Assembly (NCBI RefSeq): GCF_032302195.1
Contig: NZ_CP135275.1
Coordinates: 4,588,001-4,652,000, forward strand
Direction of reading: 5' to 3'
Origin: Paenibacillus sp. MMS20-IR301
GTDB lineage: Bacteria > Bacillota > Bacilli > Paenibacillales > Paenibacillaceae
DNA: 64,000 nucleotides
Below, piece by piece: positions 1-9,216 of the stretch (within the stretch, counting starts at the first letter, position 1; each line of letters starts with the position of its first letter). Position numbers and translations under genes: made by a program. The notes beneath the pieces are model-generated. The model was not told the DNA's origin. It ran no database searches and was given only the letters and a program-made list of their open reading frames with translations.

Positions 1-98
1 GCTTCTGTGCTTGCGCCGCTGTTGTTCCCTCCGCAGCCGCTTAATGTTAATACCGCCCCCAGCGTTACTGCAAGTGCAAGACTACTCCACTTCTTCAT
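1..98 (-). CDS. Peptide ABC transporter substrate-binding lipoprotein (N-terminal fragment)
   Basis: Only the first 32 codons lie in the window; the gene runs off the left edge. The fragment begins MKKWSSLALAVTLGAVLTLS followed by GCGGNNS. This is a lipoprotein signal peptide: KK, a hydrophobic stretch, an LSGC lipobox with Cys22 as the lipidated residue, then a Ser/Asn/Gly-rich linker. A GGGAG ribosome binding site precedes the ATG. It follows oppD and oppF on the same strand, so it is most likely the oligopeptide-binding protein of that transporter. The assignment rests on the signal peptide and context, because the binding domain is outside the window. Confidence 0.75.
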   Translation of the reverse strand, partial: MKKWSSLALAVTLGAVLTLSGCGGNNSGASTE

Positions 99-140
99 CT
101 TGAGAAAACTCCCTTCTCTCATTAAAAGTATTAAAGCGTC

Positions 141-172
141 TATATGGAGCTGCGCCAAAGCGCTGCCATATA
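141..172 (-). terminator. Intercistronic hairpin between oppF and the binding-protein gene
   Basis: An inverted repeat (TATATGG/CCATATA outer stem, GCGC/GCGC inner stem with a small bulge and a CAAA loop) lies between oppF and the lipoprotein gene. No U-run follows directly, so it looks more like an mRNA processing or stability hairpin than a full terminator. Such hairpins often let a binding protein be made in excess of its ATPases. That role is inferred. Confidence 0.4.
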
Positions 173-246
173 CCAGGGCCACTTCATTTCGGAGGCAACA
201 GGACGCCCCTTATTCCGGTTCTTCAACCTGCCCGGCTACAGCTCGC

Positions 247-1239
247 TCAAGTAAACAGCGTAGCAGTTGTGCTGTCATACAAATGACAGGCAGTCCAGTG
301 TCCGGATTCATTCTCCTGCAGCGCAGGCCTTACACTCCTGCATACATCCATCACACGCGGACACCTGGTATTGAATGCGCAGCCGACCGGTGCATTCGCC
401 GGGCTGGGCACTTCCCCCTGCAGAATAATCCGTTCCTTGCGGATATCCGGATCAGGTTCAGGGACTGCAGACAAAAGCGCCTGCGTATAAGGATGCTGCG
501 GTGCTTCATAAAGCTTGATCTTGTCGGTTACTTCAACAATCCGTCCGAGATACATCACAGCTACCCGGTCGCAAATATGCTTCACAACGCTGAGATCATG
601 AGCGATAAATATGTAGGTCAAGCCGAATTCCTTCTGTAAATCCTGCATCAGATTGATAACCTGAGACTGGATTGACACATCCAGGGCAGACACCGGCTCA
701 TCCGCGATAATCAGCTTGGGCTGAAGAGCCAGTGCTCTGGCAATGCCGATCCGCTGGCGCTGGCCGCCGGAGAACTGATGGGGATATCGCTGCAGATGGG
801 CTTTGGACAATCCGACTACATCTGCAAGCCGTTCTACAGCAGCCCGGCGCTGCCTGGCATCGCCTGTCCCGTGAACAATCATCGGCTCCTCAAGAATACG
901 CTGGACGGTATTACGGGGATCCAGGGAAGAGAACGGGTCCTGGAAAACAATCTGCATCTCCCGGCGGCGTCCCCGCATCTCTTCAATAGACAGCTTCGTA
1001 ATATCCTGCCCCTCAAACCAGATTTCCCCTGCCGTCGGCTCAATCAGCCGGAGCAGTGCGCGGCCGGTTGTCGACTTGCCGCAGCCGCTCTCCCCGACCA
1101 GACCAAAGGTTTCCCCTTTGCCTACAGAGAAGGAGATATCATCCACAGCCTTCACAGCCCCCTTGGCCCGGCCAAGAAATCCCTTGTTGATCGGATAATA
1201 CTTTTTGAGGCCCTTAACCTCGAGCAGGTTATCACTCAT
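247..1239 (-). CDS. oppF: Oligopeptide/dipeptide ABC transporter ATP-binding protein OppF/DppF
   Basis: This 330-residue cytoplasmic ATPase energises peptide import together with OppD. It has Walker [10 protein letters not shown] (about residues 49-57), the signature SGGQRQR near 157 and Walker B with D-loop ([11 protein letters not shown], about 175). The C-terminal oligopeptide-transporter extension contains GCAFNTRCP, the conserved cysteine region of the OppD/DppF subfamily. The start has a GGAGGATG ribosome binding site, and its ATG overlaps the oppD stop by 4 bp, which indicates translational coupling. The permease genes are not in the window and probably lie to the left. Confidence 0.93.
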   Translation of the reverse strand: MSDNLLEVKGLKKYYPINKGFLGRAKGAVKAVDDISFSVGKGETFGLVGESGCGKSTTGRALLRLIEPTAGEIWFEGQDITKLSIEEMRGRRREMQIVFQDPFSSLDPRNTVQRILEEPMIVHGTGDARQRRAAVERLADVVGLSKAHLQRYPHQFSGGQRQRIGIARALALQPKLIIADEPVSALDVSIQSQVINLMQDLQKEFGLTYIFIAHDLSVVKHICDRVAVMYLGRIVEVTDKIKLYEAPQHPYTQALLSAVPEPDPDIRKERIILQGEVPSPANAPVGCAFNTRCPRVMDVCRSVRPALQENESGHWTACHLYDSTTATLFT

Positions 1240-2225
1240 ACAGCATCCTCCTGTTGACTTTCATGCAGCCAGCATCTGCAGCTGTGCTGTTCCTCCTGCA
1301 GCGTGAGTCCCGGAAGACTCTGATGGCAGATATCCATCACATTCGGGCAGCGCGGTGCAAAGCGGCAGCCCTGCATTTCCTTGCTGAGCACAGGCACATT
1401 ACCGGGAATGGAGTGAAGGCGTTCCCGGGTCTCATTCATCCGGGGAACCGATTCTATCAATCCCCGGGTATACGGATGCAGCGGATTCTTGAATATATCA
1501 TGCACGCTGCCTTCTTCTACTACCTTACCGGCATACATAACCGCTACGCGGTGGCACATCTCCGCAACCACACCAAGATCATGCGTAATCAGCATGACTG
1601 CTGTGCCCTGATCCTCGTTAAGCCTGCGGATCAGCTCAAGAATCTGCGCCTGAATCGTTACATCCAAAGCGGTTGTCGGTTCATCGGCAATCAACAGCCC
1701 GGGACTGCAGGAGATCGACATGGCAATCATGACCCGCTGGCGCATACCGCCTGAAAGCTGGTGCGGATATTCGTCCACAATATGCTCCGGCCGTGAAATC
1801 CCGACCTTACGGAGCATCTCTACAGCATGCTCCCGGGCCTCCTTCCTGGAGAGGCCGCGGTGCAGGCGTACAGTCTCAATTATTTGTTGTCCAACCGTAA
1901 ACAGCGGATTAAGCGAGGTCATCGGCTCTTGGAATATCATCGCTACCGAATCGCCGCGGATCTTGCGCATCTCTTTCTCTTTGAGCGGAACAATGTCATT
2001 ACCCTTCAGCAGAATACGCCCGTCCACAATTCTCCCCGGAGGGTCCGGGACCAGCTTCAGGATGGACAGGGAGGTTACACTTTTCCCGCAGCCGGATTCT
2101 CCGACCACACCCAGTACCTCCCCCGGATTGATGTACAAGTCTACACCATCAACTGCCGGAACCTCACCGCGGTCCGTAAAGAAGTGGGTATGTAAATTTT
2201 CAATTTTCAGAATCGGCTGGATCAA
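1236..2225 (-). CDS. oppD: Oligopeptide/dipeptide ABC transporter ATP-binding protein OppD/DppD
   Basis: This 329-residue partner ATPase of OppF has Walker A GESGCGKS at residues 42-49, the signature LSGGMRQRV near 157, Walker [13 protein letters not shown] near 177 and the C-terminal GCRFAPRCP motif typical of peptide importers. The apparent start is TTG, seven bases after GAGAGG. It is the first visible gene of the operon oppD-oppF-binding protein. The 414 bp upstream are AT-rich and presumably carry the promoter. The exact substrate (dipeptide, oligopeptide or nickel) cannot be read from the ATPases. Confidence 0.92.
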   Translation of the reverse strand: MIQPILKIENLHTHFFTDRGEVPAVDGVDLYINPGEVLGVVGESGCGKSVTSLSILKLVPDPPGRIVDGRILLKGNDIVPLKEKEMRKIRGDSVAMIFQEPMTSLNPLFTVGQQIIETVRLHRGLSRKEAREHAVEMLRKVGISRPEHIVDEYPHQLSGGMRQRVMIAMSISCSPGLLIADEPTTALDVTIQAQILELIRRLNEDQGTAVMLITHDLGVVAEMCHRVAVMYAGKVVEEGSVHDIFKNPLHPYTRGLIESVPRMNETRERLHSIPGNVPVLSKEMQGCRFAPRCPNVMDICHQSLPGLTLQEEQHSCRCWLHESQQEDAV

Positions 2226-2639
2226 ATCTCTACCTCTCTTCTGCTAAAAATTGAACAAAGGTCAAATGTCAGTACAGATAATATATTTTAAAAGTTAGCT
2301 ATATTGCCCAATACCTGACACGACAGGGAAGAAAAGCATAGTAAATTAAACATTACTGTTATTTAATGTATAACATTACTATAAACATCCTGACTAGACA
2401 AGGAAAATTTGTGCATATAACTAACCCGATGAGTTTTATATGATTAAATTCATTCCAAACTAATGATAATGGCCATTCCGCGCTGAACAACAGTTCCCTT
2501 TGTTGCTACGGCAATGATTATTTATACCGCTTTCAGTTACCCGGTCTGGCCGGTCCCGTATGTGATTAAAAAGATGATAAATAGCCTGCAACAGATAGCA
2601 GACAACCGATTAATTCATGCTTCATAATGAAAAACTGTA
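2226..2639. other. AT-rich intergenic region upstream of oppD
   Basis: These 414 bp contain no plausible gene. They hold the oppD promoter region and the 3' flank of the WYL regulator. A 9-bp direct repeat, AACATTACT, occurs at 2349 and 2372 (23 bp apart) and might be a regulator site. No convincing terminator or riboswitch was seen. Confidence 0.4.
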
Positions 2640-3605
2640 CTATTTGTATAGCGCCAGCCATTTTTCAAGCTGGTTTTTGAGTACATCCCGGTAGTAGAAC
2701 GGCTCCATAATCTCAGCTTCTTCCCCATATTTCATAATCCAGTGCACAAAGCCGATGTCCTGCTCCACAGCAACCCTGAAATGCAGGCAGCGGCTCTGGC
2801 GGTCCACTTTATTCGGTTTCACAAACATCTCCTCATACTTCAGCCTCTCCATCATCCGCTGGGAGAATTTCACCCTGAACTCAACCTGCAGGCTGTCCTG
2901 ATCCAGTGACCATTTCTGCTCCATAAATGACTGCAGATCAAAGGCCTCTTTGGAAAACCAGCGGTCAAGCGGCTTTACACTGGAAAACCCATTAACATGA
3001 AAGGTCCGGATAATCCCGAACCGATGACAAAAGCCAATCAAATGATAACGATTCTCCAACGGGACCAGGCAGTAGGGGTCAATTTGAATTCCTTTTTCTT
3101 CATATGCATTCTCACTGTAGTCCGCATGTATGCTTCTCTGCTTCATCACGGCATCCAGAATGTGCGTCAGAAAAAAGGGCTGATCCCCGTAGGAGCCGCT
3201 TCTCTCCATCCAATGCTGGCCGGCTTCCTTTTTCGCGCTTTCCATCGTTTCTTCTCTTTCTGCCTTTTGCTTATATTCTGCAGCCATCACTTTCTCATAA
3301 GCGTCTTCAAAGTCCGGGGGCAGTAGAGGTTTAATCTCCGGGATAATATTGCGCAATTGTAAAAAAGCAGCCTCTTCCTCTTCTGACCAATCCAAAGGGT
3401 AAAGTGCAAAATTTCCGATAAAAGCGTATCCCTTACCATGTCCCATATGGGTGATGGGGATATGCATCGCACTGAGCGCATCCATATCCCGGTAAATCGT
3501 TCTCTCACTGTTACCGCATCGTTCCGCCAGCTCACGGGCCAGAATTCCTGGTTTGGCCTGAACTAGCGTAATAATGCGCATCAGCCGGATTAATCGGTCT
3601 GTCAT
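2640..3605 (-). CDS. YafY-type HTH/WYL-domain transcriptional regulator
   Basis: The protein has 321 residues. The N-terminal 60 residues form a winged HTH of the DeoR/HTH_11 type, with the recognition region CGNSERTIYRDMDALS. The middle and C-terminal parts match a WYL ligand-sensing domain and its C-terminal extension. An upstream in-frame ATG at 3626 exists but lacks a ribosome binding site. The ATG at 3605 has AAGGAGAATTGAAT in front and was chosen. It stands alone with AT-rich flanks, so the target is unknown. WYL proteins usually sense nucleotides or small ligands, or respond to DNA damage. Confidence 0.85.
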   Translation of the reverse strand: MTDRLIRLMRIITLVQAKPGILARELAERCGNSERTIYRDMDALSAMHIPITHMGHGKGYAFIGNFALYPLDWSEEEEAAFLQLRNIIPEIKPLLPPDFEDAYEKVMAAEYKQKAEREETMESAKKEAGQHWMERSGSYGDQPFFLTHILDAVMKQRSIHADYSENAYEEKGIQIDPYCLVPLENRYHLIGFCHRFGIIRTFHVNGFSSVKPLDRWFSKEAFDLQSFMEQKWSLDQDSLQVEFRVKFSQRMMERLKYEEMFVKPNKVDRQSRCLHFRVAVEQDIGFVHWIMKYGEEAEIMEPFYYRDVLKNQLEKWLALYK

Positions 3606-3838
3606 ATTCAATTCTCCTTGATTCATGGTAAAATAGACCCATTATTTTTAAATAAATTAGTTATATATATCTATAACCAAGGATGTAATAACCGAGATAA
3701 AAAAATATAATAGAACTATTTTACTATTTTACCACATTTAGATATTACACTAACTGTTATCTAATTTTACAAATCCGCTTCTAATTCTAAGCTATATGTA
3801 TGGTTATTGCCTCATAAATCCCCACTGTGCTCCATTCA

Positions 3839-4522
3839 TTATCCGGTAACTACTTTACTCCAGGCCAGTTCTTCTCCTTCCAGCTGTTTATACAGTGCCT
3901 CCGCTTCCTTTACCAGCTGCATGTCACCGGAACGCGCGGCCAGCAGCAGTAATTTATCAGCCTGCCGGCGCAGCTTGTCGCAAGGGATTGCCTGCTTCCT
4001 GCTTGTCCGGGCTGCTTCCATTTCCGCCAGCAGCTCCTCCGTCTTAAGCAGCTCCAGGTGCTTCTCCACATGGAAGCAGGGGCGGGAGCCGATCAGATCC
4101 GTATGATGTGAATATTCAATCCCCAGCTTCTTAAGCGGAAGCTCACGGATGCGCTCCACTGTAGACTGTCTGTATTGCCACTGCAGCCAAAGCGCTTCGT
4201 GCAGGCCTGCCGGCATCCCGGACATCGTAAATTCCAGGGCAATGTACCTGCGCTGTCCGGAATGGATTTTTCCCAGCTTCAGCAGCAGTGAACGTCCTTC
4301 CCCTTCTTCTGCAGCACATCCGTAGCATCCCGTCACGGTTACATGGCCCTCAAGCCAAATCCGCAGCTCGATTTCCCTGGCCACTACCTTCCGGCTTTTC
4401 TTGCGTGATTCTTCACTATTGACGGCCCCTTTCCACTCTACCAACAGGACAATATTCTTCGCACCTCCAGCTAAAATCCGTTCCTGGCTCCATGTAAATA
4501 CGGGCTGAATACTTGCTTGCAT
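3839..4522 (-). CDS. Hypothetical cytoplasmic protein, possibly related to VWA-protein flanking domains
   Basis: This 227-residue protein has no signal peptide or membrane segment. It starts with beta-strand-like sequence (MQASIQPVFTWSQERILAGG), continues with LGKIHSGQRRYIALEF, and has a charged helical C-terminus (about 150-220). The IHSGQ-type strand and the helical tail resemble parts that flank the von Willebrand A domain in bacterial VWA proteins, but no MIDAS motif (DxSxS) is present. That link is tentative. The ATG at 4522 was preferred because AGAGGTGG lies just upstream; an earlier in-frame ATG at 4579 has no such site. Confidence 0.6.
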   Translation of the reverse strand: MQASIQPVFTWSQERILAGGAKNIVLLVEWKGAVNSEESRKKSRKVVAREIELRIWLEGHVTVTGCYGCAAEEGEGRSLLLKLGKIHSGQRRYIALEFTMSGMPAGLHEALWLQWQYRQSTVERIRELPLKKLGIEYSHHTDLIGSRPCFHVEKHLELLKTEELLAEMEAARTSRKQAIPCDKLRRQADKLLLLAARSGDMQLVKEAEALYKQLEGEELAWSKVVTG

Positions 4523-4620
4523 ATTTCCACCTCTTTCTTTTTCTGGGTCTTCTATTAATGTACCAATAATGGCGGACAACTCCTTGTCATGGAATATATG
4601 TTCGGTCCTATAATATCGAC

Positions 4621-4660
4621 AAAAAAAGAGCCAACCTACCCTTTAAGGTAATTGCCTCTT
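4621..4660 (-). terminator. Rho-independent terminator
   Basis: Read on the minus strand, AGAG/CTCT, CAA/TTG and ACC/GGT pair into one interrupted stem followed by seven T. It ends the transcript of the M50-like protease gene. Confidence 0.75.
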
Positions 4661-4709
4661 TGCGAAAGTCTATTATTTTGTCAAAACATGACGAACACAG
4701 TTTTACGCA

Positions 4710-5396
4710 TTATAGGCTTCTTGCCTGACGCCTTGCTTTTTCTTCCCTGAAAAAGAACCCCAGTGCCCACTTGGCGCACAGCAGGGCAAAGAGGAAAAAC
4801 AGCAGCGCCCAGACTAACGCCGGCAGCGGAGTCAAACGGGCCAGATTGGCCGCATCCCCTGCACGGGAAGGTGCCATTACCGAAGCGGACAACAGGTACA
4901 GTGTCCCCATTACAGACTCCTCCAGGGTCAGAAAGGCGAGAAATAAGTAATAATATTTGCTGATCTTCGGCCAAAGAAACAGCATGGCGGCATTCAGCAG
5001 AATGAATCCGCTCAGCCAAAGCATTCCAAATCCGCCCCGCACATAGAGCACCAGCATAATCAGCGCGACACTGCTGGCCAGAATCAGCCCCCACTGCCGC
5101 TTGCCTTTGCTATACAGATAGAACAGCAGCAACGAGAATAATGAAGCCAGCGGATAACCGGACAATGAAACCAGAATTGCCTTTCCCCCGGCTGCAATGG
5201 CCGAATAGGTAACCCCGCTATGATCGGCGTACAGCTCAATCCGCAGCACGCTTCCCGAGAGCAGCAGAGTGACCAGCGCATGACCGAATTCGTGAAACAT
5301 CGTATCCAGATTGCGGAATAAGGAGGAGAACGGGATGAAGCGGGTCAGAACCGCAGAACCAGCCAGAAACAACAATGTTTTGAGCCATTTATTCAT
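4710..5396 (-). CDS. M50-family membrane metalloprotease-like protein
   Basis: This 228-residue integral membrane protein has about six hydrophobic segments. The first third holds the zinc-binding motif HEFGHALVTLL (HExxH, about residues 38-48) typical of M50B site-2-type proteases. A second conserved metal ligand such as NPDG or DxxP is not obvious, so it may belong to the divergent M50B group. The ATG at 5396 follows AAAGGAG by nine bases; an in-frame TTG at 5420 overlaps that site and was rejected. It is transcribed alone and has a strong terminator. Its substrate is unknown. Confidence 0.75.
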   Translation of the reverse strand: MNKWLKTLLFLAGSAVLTRFIPFSSLFRNLDTMFHEFGHALVTLLLSGSVLRIELYADHSGVTYSAIAAGGKAILVSLSGYPLASLFSLLLFYLYSKGKRQWGLILASSVALIMLVLYVRGGFGMLWLSGFILLNAAMLFLWPKISKYYYLFLAFLTLEESVMGTLYLLSASVMAPSRAGDAANLARLTPLPALVWALLFFLFALLCAKWALGFFFREEKARRQARSL

Positions 5397-5605
5397 TGCC
5401 AGCAGCTCCTTTCCGTTCAAAGTATACGTTAATTTATGTACACACTCAATATAATAGAAACCTGCAGCAGCTTTTTGCTGTATTAAACCTATGGTTACTC
5501 CCCTGGGCCGGAAGGGTAATTATGCCTACAGCGCGAACTGCCCAAACCGCAGCCTGCTATGATAAAATAAAAGGACTACTAGTCTACTACAGGCGGTGAT
5601 CAGCA

Positions 5606-6115
5606 ATGTATAAACGGACTGCTAAAAATATATTCAGGCTGCTGGCTTCAGCCCTGCTGTTGACCGGAATCTCCTTAGGTTACGGGGCTCCGGCAGCTAA
5701 AGCCAATTATTTCACCGATTTGTATAACGGCCTGCAGAGCTTCTCAGAGCTGCCCGGCGAGGTGAATAAGCTGCAGGAGAGCTACCAGCAGACTGCAGAT
5801 GAGCTCCGCCAGACGAAGGAGGATCTCAGCACCGCAGTGGACGAGCTCGGGCAGACTAAGGAGCAGCTCAGCCAGTCCCTGGACCAGATGGCTGCCTATC
5901 AGGCCCAGAATGCCGCCCTGCAGGAGCAGAACCGCCAGCTCAGCCTGGTGGTGGACGAGCTTAAGAATGACCGCACAGCAAGGGAAAACTACTATCAGCG
6001 GATTAAGGTGACCGTGATTACCGGCCTGGCCCTAATTCTGGGATACTTTCTGCTGATCCGGCTGCTGCGCCTGACGATGCGCCACCGGTCCAGAAAAAGC
6101 GACCGCCTGCGCTAA
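5606..6115 (+). CDS. Secreted/membrane-anchored coiled-coil protein
   Basis: This 169-residue protein has an N-terminal signal peptide (hydrophobic 10-26, cleavage likely near KANY). A glutamine- and glutamate-rich heptad region (about 48-125) forms a probable coiled coil, containing two TADELRQTKEDLS/AVDELGQTKEQLS-like repeats. One C-terminal transmembrane segment (about 134-152) precedes a basic tail. The predicted topology places the coiled coil outside the cell. The next gene (AIM24 family) starts 21 bp downstream and is probably co-transcribed. The family was not recognised. The ribosome binding site is AGGCGGTGAT. Confidence 0.75.
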   Translation: MYKRTAKNIFRLLASALLLTGISLGYGAPAAKANYFTDLYNGLQSFSELPGEVNKLQESYQQTADELRQTKEDLSTAVDELGQTKEQLSQSLDQMAAYQAQNAALQEQNRQLSLVVDELKNDRTARENYYQRIKVTVITGLALILGYFLLIRLLRLTMRHRSRKSDRLR

Positions 6116-6136
6116 ACACGAAAGGGGGGATGAAGC

Positions 6137-6841
6137 ATGAATGTTGACGTTCAGGATGAAGGCGACAGCGGCAGCGGCCAGGCCGTTGCCTTCACCGTCG
6201 CGGAGAATGAAGAGGTTCACGTGCTGCATCCGCAGCAGATTATAGCTTATCAAGGCCCCTCCTCCGGGCGGGCGGACCGGCTGATGGACGTTAAAGGAAT
6301 GTACCGCAAGCGCAAGCTCATCCGCTCAGACATCACCGGTCCTTGCCGGTTCGTAGCTGCGCTCCCCCCCGGTTACCGGGTTAAGACGCTGCAGCTTGAC
6401 GGCAAAAGCGACCTGCTGTATGACTTCAGGCACCTGTTCTTCTACAGCAAGGGAATTACAATGCAGACGAAAGTACTGAATATGAAGAATATGCTGATTA
6501 CAAGGGATATTGTCAAAGTTAAATTCTCCGGGCACGGCAGCATCGGCATTCTGACGGAAGGCACAGTCTGTGAAGCTGAGCTTCACCCCTTTGAACCTCT
6601 TTATGTCGATGCCGGCAGTATCATTGCCTATCCGGAGAATGCGAAGCTTGAGCTTACGGTCTACGGCAACCACCTCGCGAGCCAGCATATGAGCTATCAC
6701 TGGAAGATGACCGGCCACGGGCCGGTGCTGTTCCAGGCCGGACGGCAGAGCCGGCGCTTTGAGCGTGACAACAACGAAGACGGCATCGTCAAACGGTTCC
6801 TGCGTGAAGCTCTGCCCTTTGGCGGAGTATTCATTAAGTAA
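6137..6841 (+). CDS. AIM24 family protein
   Basis: The protein has 234 residues and a beta-rich, double-stranded-helix-like fold with the spacing of the AIM24 family: glycine-rich turns such as FSGHGSIGILTEG (about 133-146) and HPFEPLYVDAGSIIAYPEN. The family is named after a yeast mitochondrial biogenesis protein. Its bacterial members have no firmly known activity. There is no signal peptide. It lies 21 bp behind the coiled-coil membrane protein, suggesting they work together at the membrane. The start has AAAGGGGGG upstream. The transcript ends at the hairpin at 6860-6895. Confidence 0.82.
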   Translation: MNVDVQDEGDSGSGQAVAFTVAENEEVHVLHPQQIIAYQGPSSGRADRLMDVKGMYRKRKLIRSDITGPCRFVAALPPGYRVKTLQLDGKSDLLYDFRHLFFYSKGITMQTKVLNMKNMLITRDIVKVKFSGHGSIGILTEGTVCEAELHPFEPLYVDAGSIIAYPENAKLELTVYGNHLASQHMSYHWKMTGHGPVLFQAGRQSRRFERDNNEDGIVKRFLREALPFGGVFIK

Positions 6842-6859
6842 GTCACTATATTGAACGGC

Positions 6860-6895
6860 AAAGAGCGCCCGGGCATACTGCTGCGGGCGCTCTTT
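6860..6895. terminator. Bidirectional terminator between AIM24 gene and dps
   Basis: A perfect stem AAAGAGCGCCCG/CGGGCGCTCTTT with a short loop sits between two converging genes. It has A and T runs at its ends, so it can serve both strands. Confidence 0.85.
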
Positions 6896-6934
6896 ACTAT
6901 GATACAGCGTGGATATGGCTTGATCCGGGTGAGA

Positions 6935-7390
6935 TTAAGCCAGATAAGCGTTCAGCATCCAGGCAGTCTTCTCTACGCTTGTTCTGATGCCGATCAGCAG
7001 GTCTGCAGTAGGCTGGTCGCTAAGCTCTTCTGCTGAAGAGATCGCCTGCTTCAGTTCTTCAGCCACAGCAGCAAAGTCCTTAATCAGCTGGGCAACCATT
7101 TCCTTAGCGCTTTCGCCGCCGGTGGCTTCCTTCAGCTCGGAGAGGGCCAGGTACTGCGTCATTGTAGAGGCAGGTTGTCCGCCAATGGCAAGCAGGCGTT
7201 CAGCCAGCTCATCGACATAACCGGCAGCTTCATTATATAGCTCCTCAAATTTCTCATGCAGCGCGAAGAATTGTGCTCCGCTGACATACCAGTGGTAGTG
7301 ATGCAGCTTCACTCCAAGCAGTGTCCAGTTCGCGGTCTGACGGTTAAGGGCAGCATGCAATTCGGTTTGACGTTTGACTTGTGTACTCAT
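6935..7390 (-). CDS. dps: Dps-family ferritin-like DNA-binding/iron-storage protein
   Basis: The 151-residue length is typical of Dps. The ferroxidase signature is present: HHYHWYVSG (His30-His33), LHEKFEELY (His45, Glu46) and VDELAERLL (Asp60, Glu64). Dps oxidises Fe(II) with peroxide, stores iron and protects DNA during oxidative stress. An inverted repeat with a PerR-type 7-1-7 layout lies about 40 bp upstream of the start, consistent with peroxide control. It is a single-gene transcript ending at the shared hairpin at 6860-6895. Confidence 0.93.
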   Translation of the reverse strand: MSTQVKRQTELHAALNRQTANWTLLGVKLHHYHWYVSGAQFFALHEKFEELYNEAAGYVDELAERLLAIGGQPASTMTQYLALSELKEATGGESAKEMVAQLIKDFAAVAEELKQAISSAEELSDQPTADLLIGIRTSVEKTAWMLNAYLA

Positions 7391-7428
7391 TCTAATAACC
7401 TCCCGGGATTTGTATTCTTGGTTTATTG

Positions 7429-7447
7429 TATTTAGACTCGTTCTAAA
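7429..7447 (-). promoter_or_regulatory. PerR/Fur-family operator-like inverted repeat upstream of dps
   Basis: ATTTAGA and TCTAAAT form a perfect 7-bp inverted repeat around a 5-bp centre. Read as 15 bases it is TTAGACT-C-GTTCTAA, close to the Bacillus Per box TTATAATnATTATAA. Its position in the dps promoter region supports a peroxide-responsive operator. This is inference from pattern and context. Confidence 0.55.
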
Positions 7448-7659
7448 TCTATATACAATTTAACACAATCTAAAGCTAATTGCAATCTGTTTAATGATGT
7501 AGTTACTGCAAATTCTAGCATTCCCCTCTCAGCAGCTCCTATTATTTCTGTCACAATCCTGTAAAAGCTTAGATATTGACATAAATCACCTTCTCCGGAA
7601 GAGAAGCTTACATTTCAGCCAACTTAGCAGCATCATCTGCTAATCACGAGAGCAGCCGG

Positions 7660-9135
7660 TTATAGCGGTGTGATCTCCGGCTCTGCTGCTTTACCCTTCC
7701 CGTTCCGGAAAATAGCCTTCATCTCTTCCCGTTTATTCTTGGGGCTAAGCACATATACCGTATCGCCCGGTTCGATGACCGTGCTGCCGTGCGGTGTAAC
7801 GATACTCTTATTACGGATAATCGCTGTGAACAGAATATCCTCCGGCAGGCCGATCTGAGCAATCTGCATCCCGGCAACCGGCATATTCCGTTCAATCCCG
7901 ATATGATTGAATTCCGAGCCGGTCCTGCCCAGCGCTACCAGCTCCATCAGCGAAGGCTGCGGCTCCTCCTGCGAGACCAGCTTAAGGCGCGAGGCCAGCG
8001 GTGAAATGGTCGTGCCCTGAATGACCGCAGAGGTCAGGACGACGAAGAACACTACATTGAAGAACAGCCGTCCCTGAGGCAGCCCCGCGAGCAGCGGGTA
8101 GGTCGCAAGGACAATCGGAACGGCACCTCTGAGGCCGGCCCAGGAGATCAGTATCTTTTCGCGGAAGGAGAACCTGGCAAAGATCAGACTCAGGAGTACT
8201 CCGGCAGGTCTCGCTGCAACCATCAGAATTACCGAGAGCAGCAGCCCCTGCCAGGCAATGCCCGCGAGCTCCTGCGGAAAGACCAGCAGGCCAAGCAGGA
8301 TGAACATAGCAATCTGCATCATCCAGGCAAAGCCGTGATTGAAATTCATAATCGTCCGGTGATACATCAGCTCGGAATTGCCCAGCACCAGACCCAGAAC
8401 ATAGACAGCAAGCAGGCCGCTGCTGTGCAGCAACGCTGCCGTCCCGTAGGCCAGAACCGCAAATCCGATCGCCAGCACCGGATACAGGCCTGTAGAGTTC
8501 AGATTAATCCGGTTAATCAGATAGACTCCCAGCTTGCCGATGACAATTCCCAGCACCAGACCCATACCCATCTCCCAGAAAAAAGACAGCACAAGACCCC
8601 ATATAGCCATACCGGGATGCTGGATCCATTCAAGCAGAGACACTGTGAGAAATACAGCCATAGGGTCATTGCTGCCCGATTCCGCCTCCAGCGTGGAGGT
8701 CAGGCGTTTATCGATGTTTTTGCCGCCAAGCACGGAGAATACGGCTGCCGCATCCGTTGAGCCGACAATCGCTCCGAACAGGAAGCTCTCCGCCCACGGC
8801 ACACCCAGCACCAGTCTGGCGAACACGCCGGTAACCGCCGTTGTCAGAAGTACGCCTGCCGTCGCCAGTGACAAGGCCGGCTTCATCACCGGGCGGATAT
8901 CCTTCATGCTGGTCTGCATTCCGCCTTCAAAGAGAATCACTACCAGCGCGAAAATCCCGGCCAGCTGGGTTAATGAAGCATTATTGAAATAGACGAAATG
9001 GCTGAGGACCATTCCGGCGGCAATGAACAGAACCAGGGCAGGCATTCCAAAGCGGGTGGAGAACTTCGTGGACAATACGCCGGTCAGCAGTAATGCCGCC
9101 AGCAACAGAATTATCTGATCTGCAAGATGAGTCAT
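7660..9135 (-). CDS. nhaP2: CPA1-type K+(Na+)/H+ antiporter with C-terminal RCK_C domain
   Basis: This 491-residue protein has about 12-13 membrane segments over residues 1-395. It carries the conserved GAIVGSTDAAAVF and ESGSNDPMAVF motifs of the NhaP/CPA1 family; the Asp residues carry protons and cations. The C-terminal 90 residues form a TrkA-C/RCK_C domain (EFNHIGIERNMPVAG ... IEPGDTVYVLSPK) that may bind a nucleotide such as cyclic-di-AMP. The length and layout match NhaP2/CvrA-like potassium/proton antiporters. It is expressed alone; a terminator upstream separates it from the glycosidase genes. Confidence 0.87.
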   Translation of the reverse strand: MTHLADQIILLLAALLLTGVLSTKFSTRFGMPALVLFIAAGMVLSHFVYFNNASLTQLAGIFALVVILFEGGMQTSMKDIRPVMKPALSLATAGVLLTTAVTGVFARLVLGVPWAESFLFGAIVGSTDAAAVFSVLGGKNIDKRLTSTLEAESGSNDPMAVFLTVSLLEWIQHPGMAIWGLVLSFFWEMGMGLVLGIVIGKLGVYLINRINLNSTGLYPVLAIGFAVLAYGTAALLHSSGLLAVYVLGLVLGNSELMYHRTIMNFNHGFAWMMQIAMFILLGLLVFPQELAGIAWQGLLLSVILMVAARPAGVLLSLIFARFSFREKILISWAGLRGAVPIVLATYPLLAGLPQGRLFFNVVFFVVLTSAVIQGTTISPLASRLKLVSQEEPQPSLMELVALGRTGSEFNHIGIERNMPVAGMQIAQIGLPEDILFTAIIRNKSIVTPHGSTVIEPGDTVYVLSPKNKREEMKAIFRNGKGKAAEPEITPL

Positions 9136-9171
9136 GGATCCGCTTCACACCTTTCTCCTAATTTCGGACAG

Positions 9172-9203
9172 CAAAAAACCCCGGTGGGTCATCCACGGAG
9201 GTT
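9172..9203 (-). terminator. Rho-independent terminator of the glycosidase cluster
   Basis: On the minus strand a GC-rich stem (CTCC-GTGG/CCAC-GGGG with one mismatch) is followed by six T. It lies just behind the GH39-like gene and closes the three-gene glycosidase group. Confidence 0.75.
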
Positions 9204-9216
9204 ATTATGCCGGCCT

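Noticed and set aside
2202..2216. CodY-like box (AATTTTCAGAATCGG) at the oppD start
   Set aside because: Only the first 11 bases of the consensus fit and the bases are fixed by the protein sequence, so it is weak evidence.
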